Positions 16,930-24,858 of a stretch of DNA of 64,000 nucleotides are shown one piece after another. The first letter of the stretch is position 1, and each line of letters starts with the position of its first letter. Made by a program: the position numbers and the translations under genes. A model generated the notes under the pieces. The model made no database searches. It was given only the letters and a program-made list of their open reading frames with translations, and was not told where the DNA came from. The stretch is from positions 18,194 through 82,193 of the forward strand of contig NZ_QLLR01000029.1 in NCBI RefSeq assembly GCF_003259615.1. The letters are read 5' to 3'. This DNA comes from Pedobacter cryoconitis. GTDB taxonomy: Bacteria; Bacteroidota; Bacteroidia; Sphingobacteriales; Sphingobacteriaceae.

Positions 16930-18105
16930 TTAATAGTGTACTTTACTGATCTGTATTTTTTGCAAATTACCCTGATCATCTTTTACGGTTATTGTAGCTG
17001 TTTGTTTACCAGCTAATATATGCGGGCGGTTCAGCATATCACATAAGGTAACTTTGGAATAATCCACATTATCAATTGCCAGGATACGCTGCCCGGGTTT
17101 TACTTCGTTTTTATACTTGTCCCAGACTACGCCAATCGCAAGCCTGTCATTAATTACCGTGGGCACAAATGGCCATTGTTTCTCTCTGACCTCATTGTCT
17201 TTTTTGATGCTGTTGAAGTAGAATTTATTATGAATAAAATCTAATGTGACAATTCCATACAGCAGAATTTTTGACCCTATAGCTGAACTGCCACTTTTAT
17301 TGGTTTCTACAATTGTATTGTTAAACAGCCCATTACCTATGTTGATCTGGGGAATTCTTATCAGATATTTTTCAGCACTTTGCTGCAAACCCAGTCCGCC
17401 TATTGTATTGGCTCCATAACCTTTGGCCAGAATTTCATAAATACCGGTTTCCGGTAACTGATTCACGAGGTCTTCAGAGATCCGCAGAAACTCATTGTCA
17501 CCGGTATCAAAACCAAGGTCAACTGTAATGTTATCTTTCAGCAGGATCTTAATTATTGGATTACTTTGATAACTTGTATTGGTAATCATTGGTGAACTGT
17601 AGCTATCATTCAGCTTTAATTTTTCCAGCTGATCGGTCAGAATAATGACCTGCTTTGCTCCATTGATACTCACTATAGAATTGCGGAGAATATTGCTGCC
17701 AATTACTCCATCAATCCCCCAGCATCTGTAGAAGTCCGGGAAAAGTGTGATAGCGGGGATATGATCAAAAGTGACTTTACCGATTTTGATCTGAGGGATC
17801 TGTACGACACCCATCGTGTCGGTCACACCATTGACATCCGAAAGCGTGTCTTCATCCAGAAACTTAGCTTTTATCTGCTTAACCAGTTCAGGACTAATGG
17901 CAACCGGTGCACCGGTATCAAATAAAAACTTATGCTTTTTGCCATGCAGTTCTACCTGGATAAACATTTTGCCGTTTATCGTTTGGTAGGGAATCTCCTC
18001 ATAATAATTTTTGGATGAAGTTCCTCCCTGGTTATAAGTAAATTCTTGTGCATTGGCATGGGAGCAAATAGCCAGTAGTAAACAGAGGTTGAGAATGAAT
18101 TTCAT
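16930..18105 (-). CDS. Secreted aspartyl protease-like protein with PDZ domain
   Basis: A 391-residue protein with a signal peptide (1-19, ending HANAQ). It has two retropepsin-like segments: D63-T64-G65 in FLFDTGAPVAIS and D200-T201-G202 in LGFDTGDNEF. A C-terminal PDZ domain covers about 300-391 (VKPGQRILAIDN). Two DTG sites in one chain would allow a pepsin-like intramolecular active site, unlike single-DTG bacterial homologues that must dimerise. Probably periplasmic or surface-exposed. The target is unknown. It converges on citrate synthase across a shared terminator. Confidence 0.8.
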   Translation of the reverse strand: MKFILNLCLLLAICSHANAQEFTYNQGGTSSKNYYEEIPYQTINGKMFIQVELHGKKHKFLFDTGAPVAISPELVKQIKAKFLDEDTLSDVNGVTDTMGVVQIPQIKIGKVTFDHIPAITLFPDFYRCWGIDGVIGSNILRNSIVSINGAKQVIILTDQLEKLKLNDSYSSPMITNTSYQSNPIIKILLKDNITVDLGFDTGDNEFLRISEDLVNQLPETGIYEILAKGYGANTIGGLGLQQSAEKYLIRIPQINIGNGLFNNTIVETNKSGSSAIGSKILLYGIVTLDFIHNKFYFNSIKKDNEVREKQWPFVPTVINDRLAIGVVWDKYKNEVKPGQRILAIDNVDYSKVTLCDMLNRPHILAGKQTATITVKDDQGNLQKIQISKVHY

Positions 18106-18137
18106 TGCGTCATATTAGCGCAGCAATTTAAACGTTT

Positions 18138-18758
18138 TTAATTAATTTTCAACCAGCCGGTTATGCTTAATCTTGGTTTATTCGTCATTAATACTTCATG
18201 GACGAGTTCACTGCTTTTGAAGAAAACACTTTTACCATTATCAGGTGATATTTTTTGCAAACTATCCGCATGGTGAATACAAAGTTCTCCGCCATCATTT
18301 TGCTGCCAGTCAGCATTCAGGTAAATGATCATTGAATATTGCCTGCTATCATTGTTCTTGAACTGATCCAGATGTTTTTTATAGAAACTTCCTTCTTCGT
18401 ATAAAGTATAATGGAATTCATAACCAGTAATTCCGGTGTAACAAGAGCTGTTCAGGTAACTGACAAAGCTATCCATCAAATCAAAAAAACTGTTTTCGTG
18501 AATATTATTATGCTTTCTGTCTAACCAGTAGATCTTATCACTTCTAACCAGCTGATCATGAGAAACACTAGTTTCATTTCCTGTTCCTGCGGATAGCAGT
18601 AATTTATTGTGGTAAAGGCCGTACAGGTTTTCTTTGAGTTGTGCAGCTAAAGCTACGCTTAAAAAATTTTCTGTGATGCCTACCTTATTGTCTATAAAAC
18701 TATCGATTAGCGTGTTAAAGGTGTTTTGCAAGGAGCGGGGTGGGAAAATATATGGCAA
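18138..18758 (-). CDS. 2-oxoglutarate/Fe(II)-dependent dioxygenase, prolyl 4-hydroxylase-like
   Basis: A 206-residue enzyme with the double-stranded beta-helix motifs of the P4Hc family: iron ligands H129 and D131 (KKHLDQF) and H187 (LVHEV), and the 2-oxoglutarate-binding R196 (PRLSITGW). The segment YSMIIYLNADWQQNDGGEL is typical. It should hydroxylate a protein or small molecule in the cytosol. No ATG begins the domain; TTG at 18758 or TTG at 18731 are the candidate starts, so the N-terminus is uncertain. It is upstream of the protease gene on the same strand (32-base gap). Confidence 0.85.
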   Translation of the reverse strand: MPYIFPPRSLQNTFNTLIDSFIDNKVGITENFLSVALAAQLKENLYGLYHNKLLLSAGTGNETSVSHDQLVRSDKIYWLDRKHNNIHENSFFDLMDSFVSYLNSSCYTGITGYEFHYTLYEEGSFYKKHLDQFKNNDSRQYSMIIYLNADWQQNDGGELCIHHADSLQKISPDNGKSVFFKSSELVHEVLMTNKPRLSITGWLKIN

Positions 18759-18805
18759 ATCGCCAGCATGTTGGTGAAGGTAGGTTTAATTAATCAATAA
18801 AATGC

Positions 18806-18813
18806 TAATTTTG
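18806..18813 (+). promoter_or_regulatory. -7 promoter element
   Basis: TAATTTTG matches TAnnTTTG, 30 bases before the ATG at 18844; no matching -33 element is obvious. Confidence 0.4.
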
Positions 18814-18843
18814 CAACCCTAACGAGCATCTCAATTTTAACCA

Positions 18844-19242
18844 ATGAATTTATTAGAAGCAAGAGTACTATGGAGTTATGCTCATGAACTGGAGTCAAAA
18901 ACAGGAATTAACAATATTGCTGCCCAGTTTACAGGTGTTCCCCCAATACACAGTCATACCGGTGTTTTAGTTTTAACAAGAAAAGGATTAACCGTTCAGG
19001 GTGATGATCAGGATGTGGATTTGAAGATCTCACTAGGAGATATAGAAGAAGTTTATGTAGGTTTTGATGAAAATTACCAGCGTAATTTTGTTAAAAACCT
19101 GGGTTTATTATGTCAGCCGCTAAGAATCTTAACCAATGACGGGATTTCGAAAAAGACAATCTACCTGATTTTGGATTACAATTATTTTGGTTGTGCCAGG
19201 AACCTGACCTTATTTAATATGCTGCAGGAAATGTTAGCCTGA
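18844..19242 (+). CDS. Conserved-looking protein of unknown function
   Basis: A 132-residue soluble protein without signal peptide or membrane segment. The middle is strand-rich with alternating hydrophobic residues (TGVLVLTRKGLTVQ, LKISLGDIEEVYVGFDE), then a C-terminal helix (TLFNMLQEML). This pattern suggests a PH/GRAM-like beta-sandwich, but I do not recognise the family. It is a single gene with a promoter element upstream and a strong terminator right after the stop. Confidence 0.75.
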   Translation: MNLLEARVLWSYAHELESKTGINNIAAQFTGVPPIHSHTGVLVLTRKGLTVQGDDQDVDLKISLGDIEEVYVGFDENYQRNFVKNLGLLCQPLRILTNDGISKKTIYLILDYNYFGCARNLTLFNMLQEMLA

Positions 19243-19278
19243 AAGGAAGAGATTCTATATTGGAATCTCTTCCTTTTG
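19242..19278 (+). terminator. Strong intrinsic terminator
   Basis: A 14-base stem (19242-19255 with 19263-19276) and a 7-base loop, ending in TTTT, starting at the last base of the preceding stop codon. Confidence 0.85.
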
Positions 19279-19282
19279 AATT

Positions 19283-19301
19283 TTATCACCCGGGGTGATA
19301 A
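19283..19301. promoter_or_regulatory. Perfect inverted repeat upstream of a small membrane protein gene
   Basis: TTATCACCC and GGGTGATAA are separated by one G. The dyad lies 8 bases before the -7 element TAAGTTTG (19310-19317), a suitable place for an operator. It is distinct from the terminator just upstream. Confidence 0.45.
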
Positions 19302-19309
19302 AAAATATT

Positions 19310-19317
19310 TAAGTTTG
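19310..19317 (+). promoter_or_regulatory. -7 promoter element for the small membrane protein gene
   Basis: TAAGTTTG matches TAnnTTTG and lies 19 bases before the ATG at 19337. Confidence 0.45.
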
Positions 19318-19336
19318 CATTTCTTCAAAAATAACT

Positions 19337-19513
19337 ATGGCAGATTTCTTTAAAAAGAACGGGATTAAAATTATCTCAATTTTATTACTTATTCTTATCC
19401 TTGGTGACGCATGGCTTTTATTAACCAAAGGCTTTTCCTCTACCGTACTTTCGGGTTTAATCGGTTGCTCACTTACTTTATTTGGCTTGAATTACTTCAA
19501 AAATAAAAGCTAA
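19337..19513 (+). CDS. Small membrane protein of 58 residues
   Basis: An ATG-started frame of 58 codons. A short basic N-terminus (MADFFKKNGIK) is followed by two hydrophobic stretches (IISILLLILILGDAWLLL and VLSGLIGCSLTLFGLNYF) and a basic tail (KNKS), the layout of a two-helix inner-membrane miniprotein. It has its own promoter element, and codon use looks like neighbouring genes. The stop codon overlaps the stop of the convergent reductase by four bases. Function unknown. Confidence 0.6.
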   Translation: MADFFKKNGIKIISILLLILILGDAWLLLTKGFSSTVLSGLIGCSLTLFGLNYFKNKS

Positions 19514-20454
19514 ACCAGCATTCCATTTTTGATCTCATGATAAATCTCTGTGGTTTCCGGGACTGGAATCCCCAGCGCTTTTCCGTAGGCTATAATTGCC
19601 CCGGCAAATAGTTCAAGCTCTGTATTTTCTTTTCCTGATTGGACATCCAGTTGCAAAGAAGTTGGTGTTTGAAAAGGGAAGGAGGCTGCTTTCTGAAAGG
19701 TTTGCGCAATGATGTTTTCAGGAAGATTGATCTCTTTTCTGATCGCGATTGCCTGTATTTCCTGCATCACTTTTAAAGCTCTCTGATGTAATTCTTCTTC
19801 CTCATTAACCTGTCCGATTGATTTGTTGTATCTGGCAGAAACCAGGCCAAAGCTCGCAATGAAAAAGTATTTGGACCAGATGGCCGGAAATGAATCTTCT
19901 TTGTAGTCTATATCAACCGATGCGTCCTTAAACAAGTCAACGATACCCTGAGGATCGAACTCCTGATGTGCCGGATCTTTACCTACAATGATTTTACCCG
20001 GGTTTCCTTTATGTTCAACAACTCCTTTTTCTTTGATATGCGAGGCTACATAAACACAAGAAGGCAGTACAATTCCACTGGATATTATTTTACGTATCCT
20101 TTCATAAATGTCCACGCCATTCATCAATGGCAGAATAACCGTATCATTTTTGATTTTATCTTTTAATTGATTGCAGATGTTTTCCAGATCATACTCTTTC
20201 ACACAGATTACAAATACATCTGTATGACCCAGCTCAGCCACTTCTTTTAAAATTTGATGAGGTCTGGCAATAGCATCTTCGTTCTCTGCAGAAAGCAGGG
20301 TAAGGCCATTTTCTTTAACAATGTCGTAAGTTTTTTCGCGGGCAATAAAAGTAACGTTGATTGCGCTGTCTGCAGCATATTTCCGGGCAAGTTTAAACCC
20401 GAAATAACCACCAACACCGCCTAATCCGATAATAGCAAATTCTGTTGTTTTCAT
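19510..20454 (-). CDS. panE: 2-dehydropantoate 2-reductase family protein
   Basis: A 314-residue NADPH-dependent ketopantoate reductase-like enzyme. The Rossmann motif GLGGVGGYFG is near residue 10, the conserved Lys/Asp region (ICVKEYDLENI) near 90-100, and the C-terminal helical domain carries SKYFFIASFGLVSARYN. Members make pantoate for coenzyme A, but many paralogues act on other 2-oxo acids, so the gene symbol is provisional. It is a single gene, convergent with the small membrane protein. Confidence 0.88.
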   Translation of the reverse strand: MKTTEFAIIGLGGVGGYFGFKLARKYAADSAINVTFIAREKTYDIVKENGLTLLSAENEDAIARPHQILKEVAELGHTDVFVICVKEYDLENICNQLKDKIKNDTVILPLMNGVDIYERIRKIISSGIVLPSCVYVASHIKEKGVVEHKGNPGKIIVGKDPAHQEFDPQGIVDLFKDASVDIDYKEDSFPAIWSKYFFIASFGLVSARYNKSIGQVNEEEELHQRALKVMQEIQAIAIRKEINLPENIIAQTFQKAASFPFQTPTSLQLDVQSGKENTELELFAGAIIAYGKALGIPVPETTEIYHEIKNGMLV

Positions 20455-20600
20455 TTTTCTGTTAAAATTTTAACTGATCTGATTAATAATCCGCAAGGTG
20501 GACAAATTACATGTTATCAAATATAAATCCTAATCAGAAAGTGGAAAGATGACGGGGTGATGAAACAGGTGACCGGGGAGGTCACAGTTGTTATAGGAAT

Positions 20601-20632
20601 GTTATACCCTGCTCAAAAAAGCAGGATATAAC
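20601..20632 (-). terminator. Terminator-like hairpin downstream of the nucleoside transporter
   Basis: A 12-base stem (20601-20612 with 20621-20632) and an 8-base loop. Read as minus-strand RNA, all 12 positions pair, one as G-U; on the plus strand that position is a C-A mismatch. This supports a minus-strand transcript. There is no U tail after the stem, so it may protect mRNA ends instead. Confidence 0.5.
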
Positions 20633-20642
20633 ATCAATAAGA

Positions 20643-21908
20643 TTACATTAATACACCTGCGATAGAAGCAGAAAGATAAGAAGCTAATGTTCCGCACATT
20701 AACGCTTTTAAACCTAATTTGGCTAAATCTGCGCGGCGTTCCGGAGCTAATTCTCCAATTCCACCAATCTGCATACCAACGCTGCTGAAGTTAGCAAAAC
20801 CGCAAATAGCGATACTGATAATCAATACACCTTTTTCAGTAACGATCGGAACTGCTTTAGTCGTCAGGTTTTTGAAAGCCAGGAATTCATTCACGGTTAA
20901 TTTTTGACCAAGAAGGGTAGCTGCGTTGCTCACATCCACATCAGGAATACCCATTGACCAGGCAAATGGATAGAACAATCTGCCAAAGATCCAATCCAGT
21001 GATAAATTAAAGTTTGGATTGAAAAGGTGGCCTATGTTAACTAAAGTATAATCTACTAAAGCGATTAAGGCAATAAAGCCAATTAACATGGCAATTACAT
21101 TCATGGCTATTTTAAACCCTTCGCCTGCACCATGTGAAATGGCATCGATCAGGTTTGTATATTCACTTTTAACCTCAAGTTTTACTTTACCCATAGTTTG
21201 TGAAACTTCTGTTTCAGGGAAAACTATCTTAGAAATAATCAAGGCTCCCGGAGCAGCCATTAAACTGGCCATAATCAATTTCGGGGCAAGGTTCATTCCA
21301 GCCTGAGCACCCATGTTTGCATATACAATCAGGATACCACCGGCAATACACGCTAAACTACCGCTCATAGAAGCCAGCAGTTCACTTTTTGTCATCCCTT
21401 TAAGATAAGGTTTGATCATAACCTGAGCTTCAACCTGGCCAACAAAAGCGCTGGCTACGTTACTCAGGGCTTCAGCACCACTCACACGCATAATAAAGTT
21501 CATTCCTTTCGCAATGACAGATACAATACGCTGCATAATACCAAAATGATAAAATATAGCTACCAGCACACAAACCAGGATGATTGTGGCCGTTACATTA
21601 AAGGCGAAAATGAAACTTTCAGGGGCAGCATAGGCATGTGTCTGACCATCAAAACCAATCACAGCAACACCACCATAAACAAAATCAACACCTACTTTAG
21701 CAAATTGCTCGATTTTTTGCATTCCTTTTCCAAGGAACTCAAAGAAGTGCTGAACAGGCGCAACTCTCAGCACCAGGATTGCGATGACTATCTGGAGCGT
21801 AAGCCCACTTGCTACAAGTCTAAAATTAATCTTCTTCTTGTTGTTAGAACAAAGATAAGCAAGGCCCAATATAAAAATGACGCCAATTACTCCGTGAAAA
21901 CGCTCCAT
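20643..21908 (-). CDS. Concentrative nucleoside transporter, NupC/CNT family
   Basis: A 421-residue inner-membrane symporter with about nine hydrophobic segments. The CNT signature GQVEAQVMIKPYLKGMTKSEL and the later GxxxNFSSVGMQIGGIGELAPERR segment are both present. It should import nucleosides using an ion gradient. It is probably the last gene of a minus-strand run etfB, etfA, bifunctional nuclease and this gene (gaps of 44-67 bases), followed by the hairpin at 20601-20632. Confidence 0.95.
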   Translation of the reverse strand: MERFHGVIGVIFILGLAYLCSNNKKKINFRLVASGLTLQIVIAILVLRVAPVQHFFEFLGKGMQKIEQFAKVGVDFVYGGVAVIGFDGQTHAYAAPESFIFAFNVTATIILVCVLVAIFYHFGIMQRIVSVIAKGMNFIMRVSGAEALSNVASAFVGQVEAQVMIKPYLKGMTKSELLASMSGSLACIAGGILIVYANMGAQAGMNLAPKLIMASLMAAPGALIISKIVFPETEVSQTMGKVKLEVKSEYTNLIDAISHGAGEGFKIAMNVIAMLIGFIALIALVDYTLVNIGHLFNPNFNLSLDWIFGRLFYPFAWSMGIPDVDVSNAATLLGQKLTVNEFLAFKNLTTKAVPIVTEKGVLIISIAICGFANFSSVGMQIGGIGELAPERRADLAKLGLKALMCGTLASYLSASIAGVLM

Positions 21909-21975
21909 AAAAATTATTCAAATAAAAAAATTTGGGTAGAAAAAATAAAGATGTGTATAAACTTGCAAATATTAA

Positions 21976-22593
21976 CTATTGGGATGAATTTCTTTTGTTG
22001 AGTTCATCTCTGATACGGGCCGCTTTTTCGTAGGCCTCCTCAGCAATAGCTTCCTGAAGTTTTTGATTAAGTTCCTCAACGCTAAGGCTTCCAAAGCCAG
22101 TTCCGGGAATTGAAGTATCAATATCGTCCTGTCCTTGTTCCTTATTCAGGTTATCCATGTTTTCGAGAAAAACAAAGTCGTTACCTTCGATAACGATACC
22201 TGCAGAGGATAAAATAAATTCGTAGGTATAAATTGAGGAATTAAAACGAACAGCCAGTGCAATTGCATCTGATGTTCTGGCATCGATTTCCTCAGTTCTT
22301 TCACCGTCCGTACAGATCAGCTTAGCAAAGAAGACACCATCTACAAGGTTGTAGATTAGTATTTCTTTGATTTCAATTTTATAAGTCTGCGCAAATGTTT
22401 TGAATAGATCATGCGTCAACGGCCTGCTTGGGGTCATTTTTTCAATCTCAATTGCAATAGCCTGAGCTTCGAATGCACCTATGATGATAGGTAAACGTCT
22501 TCTGCCGTTTACTTCTCCAAGTACCAGTGCGTAGGCTCCGGATTGGGTTTGGCTATAGGATAAGCCAACAATATCTAGTTTTACTTTTTTCAT
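21976..22593 (-). CDS. Bifunctional nuclease domain protein with UvrB/UvrC motif
   Basis: A 205-residue protein. Residues 1-135 are a BFN domain (formerly DUF151): SGAYALVLGEVNGRRRLPII, FEAQAIAIE, RTSDAIALAVRF. Residues about 165-200 are a UVR motif (LNQKLQEAIAEEAYEKAARI), as in UvrB and UvrC. BFN proteins have been reported to have RNase and DNase activity, and the UVR motif mediates protein contacts. A role in nucleic-acid turnover or stress response is inferred. It is in line with the nucleoside transporter downstream. Confidence 0.9.
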   Translation of the reverse strand: MKKVKLDIVGLSYSQTQSGAYALVLGEVNGRRRLPIIIGAFEAQAIAIEIEKMTPSRPLTHDLFKTFAQTYKIEIKEILIYNLVDGVFFAKLICTDGERTEEIDARTSDAIALAVRFNSSIYTYEFILSSAGIVIEGNDFVFLENMDNLNKEQGQDDIDTSIPGTGFGSLSVEELNQKLQEAIAEEAYEKAARIRDELNKRNSSQ

Positions 22594-22640
22594 ATTTATG
22601 AATATCCGGCGGAAACTTTCATCTCCGCCTGATATTAATA

Positions 22641-23612
22641 TTAAGCTTGATGTGCTTTTAGAGCCTCAATTAATTTAGGGACAACCTCAAAGGCATCGCC
22701 AACGATTCCATAATCAGCAACTTTAAAGAAAGGAGCTTCCGGATCTTTATTGATGACTACAATTACTTTAGAAGAACTTACTCCGGCTAAATGCTGGATA
22801 GCTCCTGAGATACCTATAGCAATATACAAATTTGGACTGATTGCAATACCTGTCTGACCAACGTGTTCTGAGTGTGGTCTCCAGTCTGCATCCGAAACTG
22901 GTTTAGAGCAGGCTGTAGCTGCACCTAATAAGCCAGCCAGTTCTTCGATCATACCCCAGTTTTCAGGTCCTTTCAAACCTCTTCCTGCAGAAACAACCAG
23001 TTCCGCGTCAGGCAGAGAAACTTTATCAGTAGCTCTCACGATTTCTTTAACAATTGCTGTCAGGTCAGTAGCCTGAACAGCAGGAGAGAAGGCTTCGATT
23101 GCAGCCGTAACCGGTGATTCTTTTACGCCGAAAGCATTTGGGTTCAATGCGATTACTTTATTTGCTGAGATCAGCTCAGTAACTGCAAATGCTTTTCCGG
23201 AGAAAGCACCTTTTTTTACCAGGAACTTACCGCCATCTAATTGCGGAAGTTCGATAGCACCATCCACTAAACCTGCTTTTAATTTAACTGCTACACGTGG
23301 CGCAAGACCTTTTCCTGAGAAGGAGTTAGAAAGTACAATAATTTCAGCACCCTCTTTCTGAGCAGCTTCTGCAATTACTGCAGCATAAGCCTGGTTAACG
23401 AAATTCTTTAATTCTGCGCTCGCCACATTTAATACTTTGGCAGCACCATATTTACCTAATTCTTGTAATTCGTTATCTGCAACGTTACCGATAGATACAG
23501 CGGTAAGGCTAGTCCCTGTTTTATCTGCAATGGCTTTTGCATAAGAAACTGCTTCAAAAACAGATTTCTTAAACTTACCGTCGACTTGTTCTACATATAC
23601 TAAAACTGACAT
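22641..23612 (-). CDS. etfA: Electron transfer flavoprotein alpha subunit
   Basis: A 323-residue subunit of the FAD-containing ETF heterodimer, which passes electrons from acyl-CoA dehydrogenases and related enzymes to the quinone pool. The C-terminal FAD domain is intact: VVSAGRGLKGPENW, HVGQTGIAISPNLYIAIGIS, AIQHLAG and VINKDPEAPFFKVADYGIVGD. It follows etfB by 44 bases on the minus strand. Confidence 0.97.
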   Translation of the reverse strand: MSVLVYVEQVDGKFKKSVFEAVSYAKAIADKTGTSLTAVSIGNVADNELQELGKYGAAKVLNVASAELKNFVNQAYAAVIAEAAQKEGAEIIVLSNSFSGKGLAPRVAVKLKAGLVDGAIELPQLDGGKFLVKKGAFSGKAFAVTELISANKVIALNPNAFGVKESPVTAAIEAFSPAVQATDLTAIVKEIVRATDKVSLPDAELVVSAGRGLKGPENWGMIEELAGLLGAATACSKPVSDADWRPHSEHVGQTGIAISPNLYIAIGISGAIQHLAGVSSSKVIVVINKDPEAPFFKVADYGIVGDAFEVVPKLIEALKAHQA

Positions 23613-23656
23613 ATTTTTTCGCTTAGATTTTTATAATTAATTTTTTAAAACAGACC

Positions 23657-24394
23657 TTAGATTACTTTAGCTTCGGTATGCAGCAGGCTGATCAGGTTTG
23701 CAGCTTCTTCTGCCGGAATCAATTTAACCGTTCCGCGGGTAGGAGGAGTTTCAAACTGTACTACTTTAATTACTTCTTCGATTGGCTGTGCAGCAACCAC
23801 TGCCAATGGTTTTGACCTTGCTGACATAATACCTCTCATGGTCGGGATGATTGGAAGCGCTACACCTTCAGCACAGCTGGCTACAAATTTACCCGTTACA
23901 GTTACAACTTCTTTACCACCTTCAATTTCTCTTTCCAAAGTTGCGGTAGTTCCGTCATAGTCTAATTTTTTGATAATAGAGATTGATGGTATATCTAAAA
24001 ACCCACCTACCATTGCAGCTATCTGCGCGCCGTTATAATCAATAGATTCACGACCGGTAAGGATCATATCAAAATTACCCTCTTTAGCATATTCTGCGAT
24101 CTGAAAAGCTGTAAAATAAGCATCACGCGGAGCTGCATCAATTCTGACAGCATCATCAGCACCAATGGCCAATGTTTTTCTGATAGTTGGTTCAGTAGCA
24201 CTTTCGCCAACATTAATTACGGTTACTGTTCCTTTTCCGCCAGCACAAAGTTCGATCGCTCTTGATAAGGCAATTTCATCATACGGATTCACGATAAACG
24301 TAACTCCCGCAGTATTGAATTGGGTATTATCATTAGTAAAAGTTATTTTTGTCGTTGTGTCGGGCACGTTACTGATACAAACTAATATTTTCAT
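23657..24394 (-). CDS. etfB: Electron transfer flavoprotein beta subunit
   Basis: A 245-residue AMP-binding subunit of ETF. It starts MKILVCISNVPDT, with VNPYDEIALSRAIEL and DMILTGRESIDYNGAQIAAM typical of the family. It forms the functional dimer with the product of the next gene and is the first gene of the minus-strand run leading to the nucleoside transporter. Confidence 0.97.
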   Translation of the reverse strand: MKILVCISNVPDTTTKITFTNDNTQFNTAGVTFIVNPYDEIALSRAIELCAGGKGTVTVINVGESATEPTIRKTLAIGADDAVRIDAAPRDAYFTAFQIAEYAKEGNFDMILTGRESIDYNGAQIAAMVGGFLDIPSISIIKKLDYDGTTATLEREIEGGKEVVTVTGKFVASCAEGVALPIIPTMRGIMSARSKPLAVVAAQPIEEVIKVVQFETPPTRGTVKLIPAEEAANLISLLHTEAKVI

Positions 24395-24522
24395 ATGAAT
24401 AAGTTGTTTTTTAAATTGATGAAGCCATTATCTAACTGTTATTGGTTTTTATCAGTGTCTAAATATAACGATTTCAAAAAAATGTCTTTTTGCAAATCTA
24501 ATTAAAAAAGCAGGGATTTAAA

Positions 24523-24858
24523 ATGCAAAGTACCCGATTAAACAAGTTATTATCTTTTTTGGCAGCAGAACCGAATGATCCATTTATCTTATATGCACTG
24601 GCAACAGAGTATAACTCCTTAAATGATACTGAACAAGCCTTTCATTATTATCATAAATTAGTAGAAGATCATCCGTCTTATGTTGGAACTTATTATCACT
24701 TAGGTAAATTATATCAAAAACACGGGCAGACAGATAAGGCTGTTGAGATTTATCAGCTCGGTATGAAAAGGGCCAGAGAAAAAGGTGACGGACATGCTTT
24801 TTCAGAATTACAAGGAGCCTATAATATGGCAGCAGGCCTGGATTACGAGGACGATTAA
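24523..24858 (+). CDS. Small tetratricopeptide-repeat protein
   Basis: A 111-residue soluble protein with about two TPR units (PFILYALATEYNSLNDTEQA and GTYYHLGKLYQKHGQTDKAV) and a C-terminal helix. It probably mediates protein contacts. Its TAA stop overlaps the ATG of the chromate transporter by one base (TAATG), so translation is likely coupled, though a functional link is not evident. Confidence 0.85.
   Translation: MQSTRLNKLLSFLAAEPNDPFILYALATEYNSLNDTEQAFHYYHKLVEDHPSYVGTYYHLGKLYQKHGQTDKAVEIYQLGMKRAREKGDGHAFSELQGAYNMAAGLDYEDD

Noticed and set aside
22602..22634. Hairpin between the bifunctional nuclease gene and etfA as a terminator
   Set aside because: The stem has a mismatch in both strand readings and no clear T run; it may be an mRNA processing or stability element, but there is not enough support.
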